Shown here piece after piece: positions 9,370 through 17,430 of a stretch of 64,000 nucleotides of DNA (position 1 is the first letter of the stretch; each line of letters begins with the position of its first letter). The DNA comes from Nostoc sp. UHCC 0702. Lineage in GTDB: Bacteria > Cyanobacteriota > Cyanobacteriia > Cyanobacteriales > Nostocaceae. Location: assembly GCA_017164015.1 (NCBI GenBank), contig CP071065.1, positions 5,966,091 to 6,030,090 of the forward strand, in the 5' to 3' direction. The translations under genes and the position numbers were made by a program. Below the pieces are notes generated by a model. It ran no database searches. It had not been told where the DNA came from and was given only the letters and a program-made list of their open reading frames with translations.

Positions 9370-9589
9370 AGAATTCTCTGTGTCTTAGTGTCTTAGTGGT
9401 AAAAAAAGCTATGAACCACCACCAATACACAGAGGCAAGGGCAGCCGTGTGGTGAGGCAGTCCAATCTTGGGGGAAACCCCCAGAGGAACTGCCGAAAGG
9501 GTTCCCCGACTTGAACGGACTGCCCGCACTAAGTCAATAAAAAACTACTAACCCTTTTGGCGCGATAAATACAAAATCAAAAATTGACT
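9370..9589. repeat. Dispersed repeat sequence between tldD and tldE
   Basis: No gene. The stretch has fragments of dispersed cyanobacterial repeats: TGTGTCTTAGTGTCTTAGTG near 9380, the hairpin GGGGGAAACCCCC at 9470-9482, and a G-C-rich part ending GGTTCCCCGACTTGAACGG that resembles the 46-bp repeat at 19956 and 61787. Confidence 0.45.
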
Positions 9590-10930
9590 ATGCCGAATAT
9601 TAATGAAATTGCAACTTATGCCAACGACAATGCGGACAAACTTGGCATTAAGAAGTTCGATATTTATGGCTCAACAGTAGATGAAACTACCGTACAAGTA
9701 GATCAAGGTGAGCCAAAACAAGTCAAAGCTTCAAATCGCTCTGTTGTTACTGTTCGTGTCTGGAATGAAGACAATACAATGGGTGTCACCAGTACCACAG
9801 ATGTAGATCCAAAAGGACTAGAATTAGCTTTGAAAACTGCTTATGAAGCCAGTTTTTTTGGTGTTAAAGAAAATGTCCCTGATTTTAGTCCAGAGGCTAC
9901 TATTCCTATTCCCAATACACCTCATGATAAAGCTACACAAGCACCTGTTTCTGTTCTAATAGAAAGATTGGTTCTAGCTGAAAAAGAACTACTGGTGGCT
10001 CATCCGGCAATTAAACAAGTGCCTTATAATGGCTTGGCACAAAGAGATATTGACAGGTTTTATCTCAATAGCGATGGTGCAGTGCGAACAGAATCTCACT
10101 CCTTAGCATCTGTTTATCTCTACAGCACAACTGAGGAAGAAGGGAAAAAACCGCGCAGTGGAGGCGCTTTGAGAATCAACCGCAGTTTAGATAATCTAGA
10201 CATTGATGGTTGCATCAAAGAAACTGCCGAAAAAACTATCAGCCACTTGAATTATGAGAAAATTAAGACTGGCAAATATCGAGTTGTTTTCTCACCAGAG
10301 GCTTTTTTAAGTCTGTTGGGTGCTTTTTCTAATTTGTTCAATGCTCAAAATATTTTGGACAAACAAAGCCTATCTACCCCTGATGATTTAGGTAAGCAAA
10401 TCGCTTCTCCTTTACTTTCAGTTTATGATGATGCTCTGCACCCAGAAAATATTGGAGCAGAAACTTTTGATGGAGAAGGTACTCCTACTCGTCAGGTTTC
10501 GATAATTGAAAATGGCGTTTTAACTGGCTTTCTCCATAGTGCTGGGACTGCCAAAAGAATGAATGCTAAGCCAACAGGTAATGCTAGTATTGGTGCAAAA
10601 GTCAACGTCAGCCCTAATTTTTTCCACGTTTTCGCAGCGGCAAGTCCTGAGCAGGAATTGAGCTTAGAAACTGCTGAAAATGTGATTTTTGTAGATGATT
10701 TACATGCTCTTCATGCAGGTGTGAAATCTTTACAAGGCTCTTTTTCTCTGCCTTTTGATGGTTGGATAATCAACAAAGGTGTTAGGACGAGTATTGAGTC
10801 TGCAACAATTGCTGGCGATTTCTTGGAACTGTTGAACTCAATTATTTATGTAGAAAAAGAGGTGGAGTTAACACCAGGGGGAGTAGCTCCCAAAGTATGG
10901 GTTGATGGGCTATCGATTACTGGTGAATAA
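9590..10930 (+). CDS. tldE: TldE/PmbA, partner subunit of TldD
   Basis: 446 residues from ATG 9590 (MPNINEIATYAND); a TTG two codons earlier is less likely. It has the PmbA/TldE pattern: VRVWNEDNTMGVTSTTDVD near residue 60, YNGLAQRDIDRFYLNSDG near 145, and a C-terminal half with QVSIIENGVLTGFLHSAGTA and LPFDGWIINKGVRTSIESA. It has no HExxxH motif, as expected for the subunit without zinc. It acts with the TldD product encoded just upstream. Confidence 0.93.
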   Translation: MPNINEIATYANDNADKLGIKKFDIYGSTVDETTVQVDQGEPKQVKASNRSVVTVRVWNEDNTMGVTSTTDVDPKGLELALKTAYEASFFGVKENVPDFSPEATIPIPNTPHDKATQAPVSVLIERLVLAEKELLVAHPAIKQVPYNGLAQRDIDRFYLNSDGAVRTESHSLASVYLYSTTEEEGKKPRSGGALRINRSLDNLDIDGCIKETAEKTISHLNYEKIKTGKYRVVFSPEAFLSLLGAFSNLFNAQNILDKQSLSTPDDLGKQIASPLLSVYDDALHPENIGAETFDGEGTPTRQVSIIENGVLTGFLHSAGTAKRMNAKPTGNASIGAKVNVSPNFFHVFAAASPEQELSLETAENVIFVDDLHALHAGVKSLQGSFSLPFDGWIINKGVRTSIESATIAGDFLELLNSIIYVEKEVELTPGGVAPKVWVDGLSITGE

Positions 10931-11006
10931 AGGTTAACAATTAGGAGTTGGGAGTTAGAAATGAGGAGTTAGGAGTTTTTATCTCATAACTCATAATTCA
11001 TAACTC

Positions 11007-11447
11007 TCATTCTCCGCCTCCGATGCCGAGATTGATATCAAATCCATCAGCACCCTTTAAATTAGTCCCAATCATCACAGCGCCATCTACTTGAGCATCA
11101 TGTAAATTAGCTTCGCTTAAATCAGCATTGGTCAGGTTAGCATTATTGAAGCTAGTACCACTGGCAAAGGCTTCTGTTAAATTAGCATTTGTTAAATTAG
11201 CACCTGTTAAATCAGCACCTTCTAAATTTGCACCTTCTAAATTTGCACCTTTTAAATTAGCATTCCTCAAATCAACACCTATGAGGTGAGTGCCTTTGAG
11301 GTTTACGCCTGTTAAATTACATCCAATACATTGTCTAGTTTCTAGCAAGCGCTTGACTGAGGTTGAGTTTTCAGCTTTGACAGAATTAGGAACAGCCAAA
11401 GATAGGGTACTGAGTAAAGCTGCTGTGGTCAGAAATATTGGTTTCAT
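11007..11447 (-). CDS. Secreted pentapeptide-repeat protein
   Basis: 146 residues. An N-terminal signal peptide (MKPIFLTTAALLSTLSLAVP, cleavage near SVKA-EN) is followed by a CxxC pair (RQCIGCNL) and about 15 tandem A(N/D)LxG-type pentapeptides (LRNANLKGANLEGANLEGAD). These form a right-handed quadrilateral beta-helix. Cyanobacteria have many such proteins in periplasm and thylakoid lumen; functions are mostly unknown. It is transcribed alone, with about 570 bp of repeat-bearing sequence upstream. Confidence 0.85.
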   Translation of the reverse strand: MKPIFLTTAALLSTLSLAVPNSVKAENSTSVKRLLETRQCIGCNLTGVNLKGTHLIGVDLRNANLKGANLEGANLEGADLTGANLTNANLTEAFASGTSFNNANLTNADLSEANLHDAQVDGAVMIGTNLKGADGFDINLGIGGGE

Positions 11448-11749
11448 AGTTTCTTTACCTCTGCTAATTTCAGAAGGTATTAAGTACTAAATTTATACAA
11501 TACCATTGTCTCAAATTCCAGAATTATTTCCTCATGCGAGCGGGGGAATTAACTATTGATGATCCATTTAACTATTCTTACCTGAGCTATAGTAAGAAGA
11601 TTAAAAGAATCTACCTATCAGAATAAATCTGAGGCTGATTAAGTAAATTTCAATCTTAAACTTAAAAATCTTTAACTGACTGTTGACTTTCATAGTGATT
11701 TTCATTTGAATGAGGTTCAGGCTAATTGTAGAAGCAATTCATGAATATT

Positions 11750-11893
11750 AGGACTTACGCGCATTGTCATATATTTTTGACAAAAATCGTCCAAAGTCAA
11801 GAGTCAAAAGTCCAAAAACCTTGACTTTTTACCCTTGACTATTGACTCAAGACTGCCATCACAGAAAATATGTGTGCCAGTTGCGTAAGTCCT
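11750..11893. mobile_element. MITE-like element, family with AGGACTTACGC ends
   Basis: A 144-bp element bounded by AGGACTTACGC (11750-11760) and its exact complement GCGTAAGTCCT (11883-11893). A second copy, inverted and nearly identical inside, lies at 29070-29207. The interior carries CAAAGTCAAGAGTCAAAAGT and a pairing TTGACT-rich arm, so the transcript would fold into a long hairpin. It has no coding capacity; mobilisation would need a transposase in trans. Confidence 0.7.
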
Positions 11894-11976
11894 GAATATA
11901 TAAGGACTACAACCCCACTCAAGGCTGAAAAAAATTTGGGTGGGGATTTTCACCACACCCAATTTTCCTTCTAAAA

Positions 11977-12014
11977 TTAAATGCTTGACTATTGACTATT
12001 GACTATTGACTATT
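11977..12014. repeat. Heptanucleotide tandem repeat (TTGACTA)
   Basis: About five copies of TTGACTA lie just behind the pyrB stop codon. Short tandem heptamers of this kind are a known hallmark of heterocystous cyanobacteria and recur here near 21190-21275, 36927-36965 and 40570. Confidence 0.7.
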
Positions 12015-12015
12015 A

Positions 12016-13158
12016 TTAATTTTGAATTCCTGAAGTTTTGCCGCTACCTAACAAATACAACAATGCCATGCGAACGGCGACACCACTGGTAACTTGTGAT
12101 TGAATGAGACTAAATTCTGGATCATCCATTAATTCAGAGCTAATTTCAACACCACGGTTAACTGGCCCTGGGTGCAAAACTTTGACGTTAGACTTGCACA
12201 GTTGCAGCTTTGTGCGTGTAATACCAAACATGTGATGATATTCTCGCAAACTTGGCAGCAAATGAGCAGCCATGCGTTCTTTTTGCAGACGCAAAGTCAT
12301 GACGAAATCAGCATCTTGTAAGGCGGGTTCTAGCTGCCAATGTAGAAATAGTTGGCGATTTTGGGGGTGGGGAGTGGGGGATGAGGGGGATGAGGGGGAT
12401 GGGGGAGATGAGGGAGATGAGGGGGATGAGGAGGTAAGAAACTCCTGATTTGTGTTTTCTGACTTTTGTACAGGCGTAAGGTCTTGCGCTCCTTCTGACT
12501 CCTCAAAGATATACTGGGCAAATAACTTGGGTAAAAGAGTAGGTGGTGCAGCGAGATGGACTTGGGCACCGCTGGCTGTTAAACTCCAAATATTCGATCG
12601 CGCTACACGAGAATGCAGAATATCCCCAACGATGGCAATTTTTTTACCCTTTAACAGTTCCAGTCGGGGATGGGCTGGGTCAATGAGAGTACAGATGGTA
12701 AATAAATCTAGCAGTGCTTGGGAAGGATGCTCATGTTGACCATCACCAGCATTCAAGACGCTAACTCTTACACCTAAACGATCCATTTCAGCTGCGATCG
12801 CATTTGGTACTCCGGCTTCTCGATGCCGAATCACCATTATATCAGTTCCCATAGCCAAATAAGTTTTCGCCGTGTCAAGAATTGTTTCTCCTTTTGTCAT
12901 AGAAGAAGTAGCTGCGGCGAAATTCAATATATCTGCACTCAAGCGTTTAGCAGCAAGTTCAAAACTACTGCGAGTGCGGGTAGATGGTTCAAAAAACAAA
13001 TTCGCCACCACATGTCCCTGCAAGGTTGGTACTTTCTTTGTCCGCCGTGATAGCACTTCCTGAAAACTGGCAGCCGTTTGCAAAACAGTATCGTATTCAG
13101 CGGCAGTAAAGTCAGCCAGAGAGAGAACGTGATGACGATTCCAGGTACTAGTAGGCAT
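12016..13158 (-). CDS. pyrB: Aspartate carbamoyltransferase catalytic chain, with low-complexity insertion
   Basis: 380 residues; the family is usually near 310-340. It catalyses carbamoyl phosphate plus L-aspartate to N-carbamoyl-aspartate, the committed step of pyrimidine synthesis. The carbamoyl-phosphate loop FFEPSTRTRSSFELAAKRL, HREAGVPNAIA, DGQHEHPSQALLDL and LHPGPVNRGVEI are all intact. At about residues 218-268, in a surface loop before HWQLEPALQDADFVM, there is an extra stretch of Ser-Ser-Pro repeats. It is encoded by a G-rich minisatellite (12361-12432) whose unit also occurs in lysC and between genes. The frame is kept, so the enzyme is probably active with a disordered loop. Confidence 0.95.
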   Translation of the reverse strand: MPTSTWNRHHVLSLADFTAAEYDTVLQTAASFQEVLSRRTKKVPTLQGHVVANLFFEPSTRTRSSFELAAKRLSADILNFAAATSSMTKGETILDTAKTYLAMGTDIMVIRHREAGVPNAIAAEMDRLGVRVSVLNAGDGQHEHPSQALLDLFTICTLIDPAHPRLELLKGKKIAIVGDILHSRVARSNIWSLTASGAQVHLAAPPTLLPKLFAQYIFEESEGAQDLTPVQKSENTNQEFLTSSSPSSPSSPPSPSSPSSPTPHPQNRQLFLHWQLEPALQDADFVMTLRLQKERMAAHLLPSLREYHHMFGITRTKLQLCKSNVKVLHPGPVNRGVEISSELMDDPEFSLIQSQVTSGVAVRMALLYLLGSGKTSGIQN

Positions 13159-13220
13159 AAATAGCTATCATTTGTCTAGGTAGAGACATGAGCAAGTTTC
13201 CTAAGGAAGAATTAGGCTAA

Positions 13221-13344
13221 GGGAACTCCAGAAATAAATTATCTATCCATCTTGTGGGATGGGCATCCTGTCCTTCAGACAAAGGACGGGTGGGGACACC
13301 CATCCCACAAGAAAATTTGGGATATTTTTTATAATGGAAGTCCC
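13221..13344. mobile_element. MITE-like element, family with GGGA-CTTCCA ends and a GTGGGATGGGCATCC hairpin
   Basis: 124 bp between pyrB and mgtE. Ends are GGGAACTCCA and TGGAAGTCCC with A/T-rich subterminal parts (AATAAATTAT, ATATTTTTTAT). The middle is a strong hairpin built from CTTGTGGGATGGGCATCCTG and its complement. Relatives lie at 33712-33834 and 60563-60685. Confidence 0.6.
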
Positions 13345-13379
13345 CTACCAAGTTGTAGATTTTTTTCCCCTTCCAAACA

Positions 13380-14732
13380 TTAACTGGGTAAATGCAGAAT
13401 TTTCAAAGCTAGAGAAATCAGGCTGAGGAACGTTAAGAACCCAATTGTATCTAGCATGGTTGTCACTAGCGGCCCGCTAACTAAAGCCGGATCTAGCTTC
13501 AGCCGCTTCAAAGCCATTGGCAGCAAAGTACCGAGAGTTACAGCTACAATCGTGTTAGTTGCCATTACCATTCCCGCAACTAAAGCTACCCATCGCTCTT
13601 GAGGGCGTGCCCAAATCAAGGAAAGTCCAATCATTGTCATTGATAAGGCCAAGGCTGTGCCCAAGCCAGCACACAATTCTTTGCGGAGAATTTTCAGCGT
13701 ATCTTTGGGTGTCACCTCACCTACACCCAAGCCTCGAATTGTGACCGTTAATGCCTGAATTCCCACTGTCCCACCAGTGTTAGAAAAAATTGGCATAATC
13801 ACTGCCAGAACGGGCACAGCGGCAATTACTGATTGGAAAGGGGCGATCGCACTGGCTGCACCAATATACAAAGCCATGATGCCTAACAACCAAGGTAAGC
13901 GCTTGCGAATCGTAACTTGGGGAGGCGACAAAGCTGCTTCGTCACCGCTGACGCCGGCTAATTTTTGAATGTCTTCTGTGGCTTCTTCTTGCAAAATATC
14001 CATGACATCATCAATGGTGATAATGCCGACCAATCGGTCTTCTCGGTCAACCACAGGTATAGCGATTAAGTCATAGCGTTGCATGATTTGGGCGACTTCT
14101 TCTTGGGGAGTTTCGGTTCGCACTTTGATCACGCGATCGCTGGCAATATCTCTGATTAAGACATCAGGAAAGGTAAAAAGCAACTGACGCAGTGAAACAA
14201 CTCTTACCAGTGTACGGTTGTCATCTGTTACGTAGGCATAGTATATACTTTCCTTATCTTCGTCCTGGCGGCGGATTTTACTGAGTGCTTCTCCTACAGT
14301 TAAGCCTTCGCGCAACCGTACATACTCTGTTGTCATTACCCGCCCAGCGGTGGCTTCTGGATAGCCGAGAATAGTGGCTGTTGCTTGCCTTTGTTCTGGA
14401 CTGAGTTGTTGCAATAGCCGTTTGATCACCCCTGCGGGTAACTCGTCAAACAATTCTGCCCGTTCATCAGGACTCATTGCCTCTACAAGTTGCACCACCT
14501 GCACATCATGCAGAGAATTGATCAATTCTTCTTGTACTTCTGTTGGCAGATATTCAAAGACATCAATTGCCTGACCTTTGTTGAGTAGGCGAAATGCGAT
14601 CGCCCGCTGTTGTTCAGGCAATTGTGTGATGTACTCTCCTACATCTACAGGTTGTAAACGGTTTAAATCCCATTTCAGCTGGTTTAAATCCGTAGCTTCA
14701 ATGAGCGAGTTGCGAATATCCTGTGTGAGCAT
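13380..14732 (-). CDS. mgtE: MgtE magnesium channel/transporter
   Basis: 450 residues from the ATG at 14732, preceded by a full AGGAGG (14735-14740). The longer frame to 14900 would make an unusual N-terminal extension through the structured leader, so I reject it. Domains in order: MgtE N-terminal superhelical domain (to about 130; EYLPTEVQEELINSL, ELFDELPAGVIKRLL), two CBS domains (about 135-255; DLIAIPVVDREDRLVGIITIDDV) and five membrane helices (about 285-450) with the pore segment PIFSNTGGTVGIQALTVTIR. In known MgtE the CBS and N domains bind Mg and close the pore. Translation may also be controlled by the leader. Confidence 0.95.
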   Translation of the reverse strand: MLTQDIRNSLIEATDLNQLKWDLNRLQPVDVGEYITQLPEQQRAIAFRLLNKGQAIDVFEYLPTEVQEELINSLHDVQVVQLVEAMSPDERAELFDELPAGVIKRLLQQLSPEQRQATATILGYPEATAGRVMTTEYVRLREGLTVGEALSKIRRQDEDKESIYYAYVTDDNRTLVRVVSLRQLLFTFPDVLIRDIASDRVIKVRTETPQEEVAQIMQRYDLIAIPVVDREDRLVGIITIDDVMDILQEEATEDIQKLAGVSGDEAALSPPQVTIRKRLPWLLGIMALYIGAASAIAPFQSVIAAVPVLAVIMPIFSNTGGTVGIQALTVTIRGLGVGEVTPKDTLKILRKELCAGLGTALALSMTMIGLSLIWARPQERWVALVAGMVMATNTIVAVTLGTLLPMALKRLKLDPALVSGPLVTTMLDTIGFLTFLSLISLALKILHLPS

Positions 14733-14840
14733 GATACCTCCTAAAGTCTCCCCCGCGCTGGGAGACTGCCTCGCCAGCTTAGAGGAGGATAATACTGCCA
14801 TCTTGTGGACTTTTGTCCATAAAATCTCAACGCAACAACT
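14733..14840 (-). promoter_or_regulatory. Structured mgtE leader with candidate anti-Shine-Dalgarno switch
   Basis: Read on the - strand, the leader has a small hairpin TGGACAAAAGTCCA (about 14807-14820), then CCTCCTCTAAG (about 14780-14790), then a strong hairpin AGTCTCCC/GGGAGACT (14745-14767), then CTTTAGGAGG holding the ribosome site, then ATG. CCTCCTCTAAG can pair almost fully with CTTTAGGAGG, hiding the ribosome site, or with the local CGAGG. Two exclusive folds are therefore possible. This resembles a riboswitch-type translational control and is not an M-box sequence I recognise. Confidence 0.4.
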
Positions 14841-15212
14841 TAGTATTGATATGCAATCAAGGTTCTTCCTAGTCAGAAAGCTGACTCGGAATGTCGTCAT
14901 CTAATTATAGATGCTGACTAATAGTATGCATAATTTGTGGCCTTATCCACAAGCACACTATTGATGATCTTGATTGTATTTGAAGTTAGTGTAAATTTTA
15001 CTACTCTTGCCAGCTATGTCAAGCTGATCTCAGGATTTCCTGGCAACCTTTACAGAGATAAAATATTTACAAGCTAATCAGTAGCCTTGGTTTGAAGAGG
15101 AAAGGGTATTGCGATCGCGCGATTCGACTGCAAGAAAAACGGGATGATGTGCGATCGTAGATCACTTTATTTTACAATTCAGGGCTTGGTATGCAATTTG
15201 ACAGAGGATTAA

Positions 15213-15350
15213 CTAAATAACTATATACCCCGCCTTGAGGACATTCAACAACGCCTGTGCCAAATCTTCCAATTGGATAAGGAATAGCTGACAAATGCGT
15301 TCTTGCAATTCAGGCTCGACTGTACTAATTCGCTGATTAAGCAGATACAT
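15213..15350 (-). CDS. Short DUF4351-like protein
   Basis: 45 residues from ATG 15350, chosen because AGGAGAG lies 5-7 bases upstream; the longer frame to 15437 has no such site. The sequence VEPELQERICQLFLIQLEDLAQALLN matches the DUF4351 pattern seen at the C-terminus of Rpn-family nucleases (compare the copies near 54030-55540). It stands alone and the N-terminal nuclease is absent. It may be a small free-standing member or a remnant. Confidence 0.45.
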   Translation of the reverse strand: MYLLNQRISTVEPELQERICQLFLIQLEDLAQALLNVLKAGYIVI

Positions 15351-15575
15351 AATTACTCTCCTTGTTATCATCCTTTTTGTATTCTTTCCTTTATGCAGTT
15401 GGTGACGATTTACATCGAACCCTCGGTTGACCCGCATTCTACTAATGTGTTAGTATTTATGTACTAACAAATTTTACACCTAAAAATTCTTTCATAAAAG
15501 CAGCAATAATATAACTATATAAATGTTGTGTCGAATTAAGGTTTGGAGTAACTTGATAATCAGCGGAGGAATTGC

Positions 15576-16559
15576 ATGAATCAACTACTGGAGATGCCAA
15601 CGCTGTATGATCGTTTGTCAAAAATGGGCTTTCCTCAAAAATTCATCCAAGAGAAAGCATTGCCTGAGTGGTGGAATAGTGAACTGGAAAAAAATCCTGT
15701 TGCTGTGATGGAAGCCGCAGGTTATATTTCTAAGCGCTTAGGGTTGGACGTGTCATCAGTACTCAACCCTAACGTTGCCATAGAGTTTAAAAAGGTCAAT
15801 AGTCCTAAGTTTAAAAAGAGGCAAAAGACTGAAGAGCAACGCCTGTTAATTGCTCAAGGCTTGGCAACACGGGTAGCTGAAATGGCTGCATATGCCACCA
15901 AGTCCCCTTTTAAAGGAGTTGTCGCAGATGCATCCGAAATTCGTAAAATAATTCTCAACAATAATCCTTGGGTAGACCTTGAAAGTCTTGTTAGCTTTTG
16001 TTGGTCTTGTGGGATTCCAGTTATACACTTTTCTAACTTCCCTCCAAACACACCTAAAATGGACGGGATGGTAGCCCATTTAAACAATCGCCCAATAATT
16101 GTAATTAGTTCTGGTCGAACCTATTCTGCTTATTTAGTTTTTATAATTGCCCATGAACTTGGGCATATTACTTGTGGTCATGTTCAGGATGGAGTGCTAG
16201 TTGACGAAAATATCACTGAGGAGATTCAAGACAACGAAGAGCATGAAGCTAATAATTTTGCTGTAAAGTTACTATTGGGCAAAGATAATCAGTACGTTTG
16301 GGAGAAAATGCCAAGTTCAATAGAGCTTAAACGTGCTGTCAGTAAAATTGGTCATCAAGATAGAGTAGATCCTGGTGTATTAGCATTAAATTATGCTTGG
16401 CAAAAAGCAGATTGGGCTATTGGAATGGGTGCATTAAAGATAATTGAACCTCAAGCCAATGCCTGCGTAAAAATCAACAACTATATTAGTGATAACTTAG
16501 ACTGGGACGAGTTGGACACAGATAGCGAAGAATATCTTAGACTGGTAACAGGAGTGTGA
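15576..16559 (+). CDS. ImmA/IrrE family metallopeptidase
   Basis: 327 residues; start ATG with GGAGG seven bases upstream. The zinc-protease motif is in VFIIAHELGHITCGH (HExxH, about residue 193), with the third ligand probably in EEHEANNFAVKLLL (about 225-238). The N-terminal 100 residues lack a recognisable helix-turn-helix. ImmA/IrrE proteases cleave a repressor or partner protein, often in mobile-element or stress switches. The gene immediately downstream encodes a PIN-like protein, and the two look like one operon, so a two-gene toxin-control pair is plausible. Confidence 0.85.
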   Translation: MNQLLEMPTLYDRLSKMGFPQKFIQEKALPEWWNSELEKNPVAVMEAAGYISKRLGLDVSSVLNPNVAIEFKKVNSPKFKKRQKTEEQRLLIAQGLATRVAEMAAYATKSPFKGVVADASEIRKIILNNNPWVDLESLVSFCWSCGIPVIHFSNFPPNTPKMDGMVAHLNNRPIIVISSGRTYSAYLVFIIAHELGHITCGHVQDGVLVDENITEEIQDNEEHEANNFAVKLLLGKDNQYVWEKMPSSIELKRAVSKIGHQDRVDPGVLALNYAWQKADWAIGMGALKIIEPQANACVKINNYISDNLDWDELDTDSEEYLRLVTGV

Positions 16560-16581
16560 TTTTTATGTGAGGAGTTACTCT

Positions 16582-17238
16582 TTGTTAGTTTATTTTGTTG
16601 ATAATGATATCATCATAGAACTAGCATCATATAATCTCTTTTGGGATATAATTGGTAGTCAAAAAGATATCAGGGTTCTACCTACTGCTTCAGATTATAT
16701 TACTGGTAACGCTAAGCTGCGTAGAAAATATAAACAAGAAAGCATAAAACGAGCTAAGCGGATTGCAAGTAGTTGTCGAAAAATTGATGATACGTTAATT
16801 GACCAATCGGAATACCAATCCTTAATTGCAATAGAAAAAATTGATGCTGGAGAAGCTCTGATTGTTGCTGCAACAAGAGGTGAGCCTAATTTTTATTTAT
16901 TGACATGTGATAAAAAGTTTTTGAAAGCTCTATCAAATTCTAATTTAATTCATCTTAAAAATAGGCTCTCTAAAAGAATAATCTGTTTAGAGCAGTTGTT
17001 GATAAATTTTATTAATAATAGTGATTTTGATAAAGTACGCCGCAGAATTATTTCATCTGATTTAGATAACCAAAACGTTGCTGAAGCGTTTGCAGATGGG
17101 AAGTTGACAAAACAAGAACAAGCCTTAAAAATCCTTGATGAGTGTGTAGAAGAATTACGTAGTATGACGGGTGATTTACTAATAGATAATTTACCAACTT
17201 TTACTCAAGGACAAGATTCTGATTCTTCTATTAATTAA
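16582..17238 (+). CDS. PIN-like protein paired with ImmA/IrrE peptidase
   Basis: 219 residues. The start is probably TTG 16582, because GAGGAG sits 7 bases upstream; GTG 16567 is the alternative. The N-terminus LVYFVDNDIIIELASYNLFW has the early acidic residues of a PIN-like fold. Later acidic positions occur in IEKIDAGEALIVAA (about 91-104) and LTCDKKFLKAL (about 116), the order seen in PIN nucleases (D, E, D). The C-terminal 60 residues are charged and Asp/Ser-rich. Only about 20 bp separates it from the peptidase gene. Family call is moderate; it was made by pattern, not by alignment. Confidence 0.55.
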   Translation: MLVYFVDNDIIIELASYNLFWDIIGSQKDIRVLPTASDYITGNAKLRRKYKQESIKRAKRIASSCRKIDDTLIDQSEYQSLIAIEKIDAGEALIVAATRGEPNFYLLTCDKKFLKALSNSNLIHLKNRLSKRIICLEQLLINFINNSDFDKVRRRIISSDLDNQNVAEAFADGKLTKQEQALKILDECVEELRSMTGDLLIDNLPTFTQGQDSDSSIN

Positions 17239-17430
17239 TAATTAATTACAATTTTTAGTTAATAAATTGAATATACTTATCATCAGAAGGTTATGATGTA
17301 AATTTTTCGCTGATTTTGAATGATTGAGAAACAAGATCCTCAACATATTTAAAAAGTCGGATATCTGAAGCAATAGGATTGCTATAGATTATCTAACTAT
17401 AAGTCTTGAGTAGAAAAAATTAACCTTCAA

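Noticed and set aside
14733..14900. 56-residue N-terminal extension of MgtE
   Set aside because: It would be translated through the structured leader; a full AGGAGG precedes the internal ATG, which gives the usual family length.
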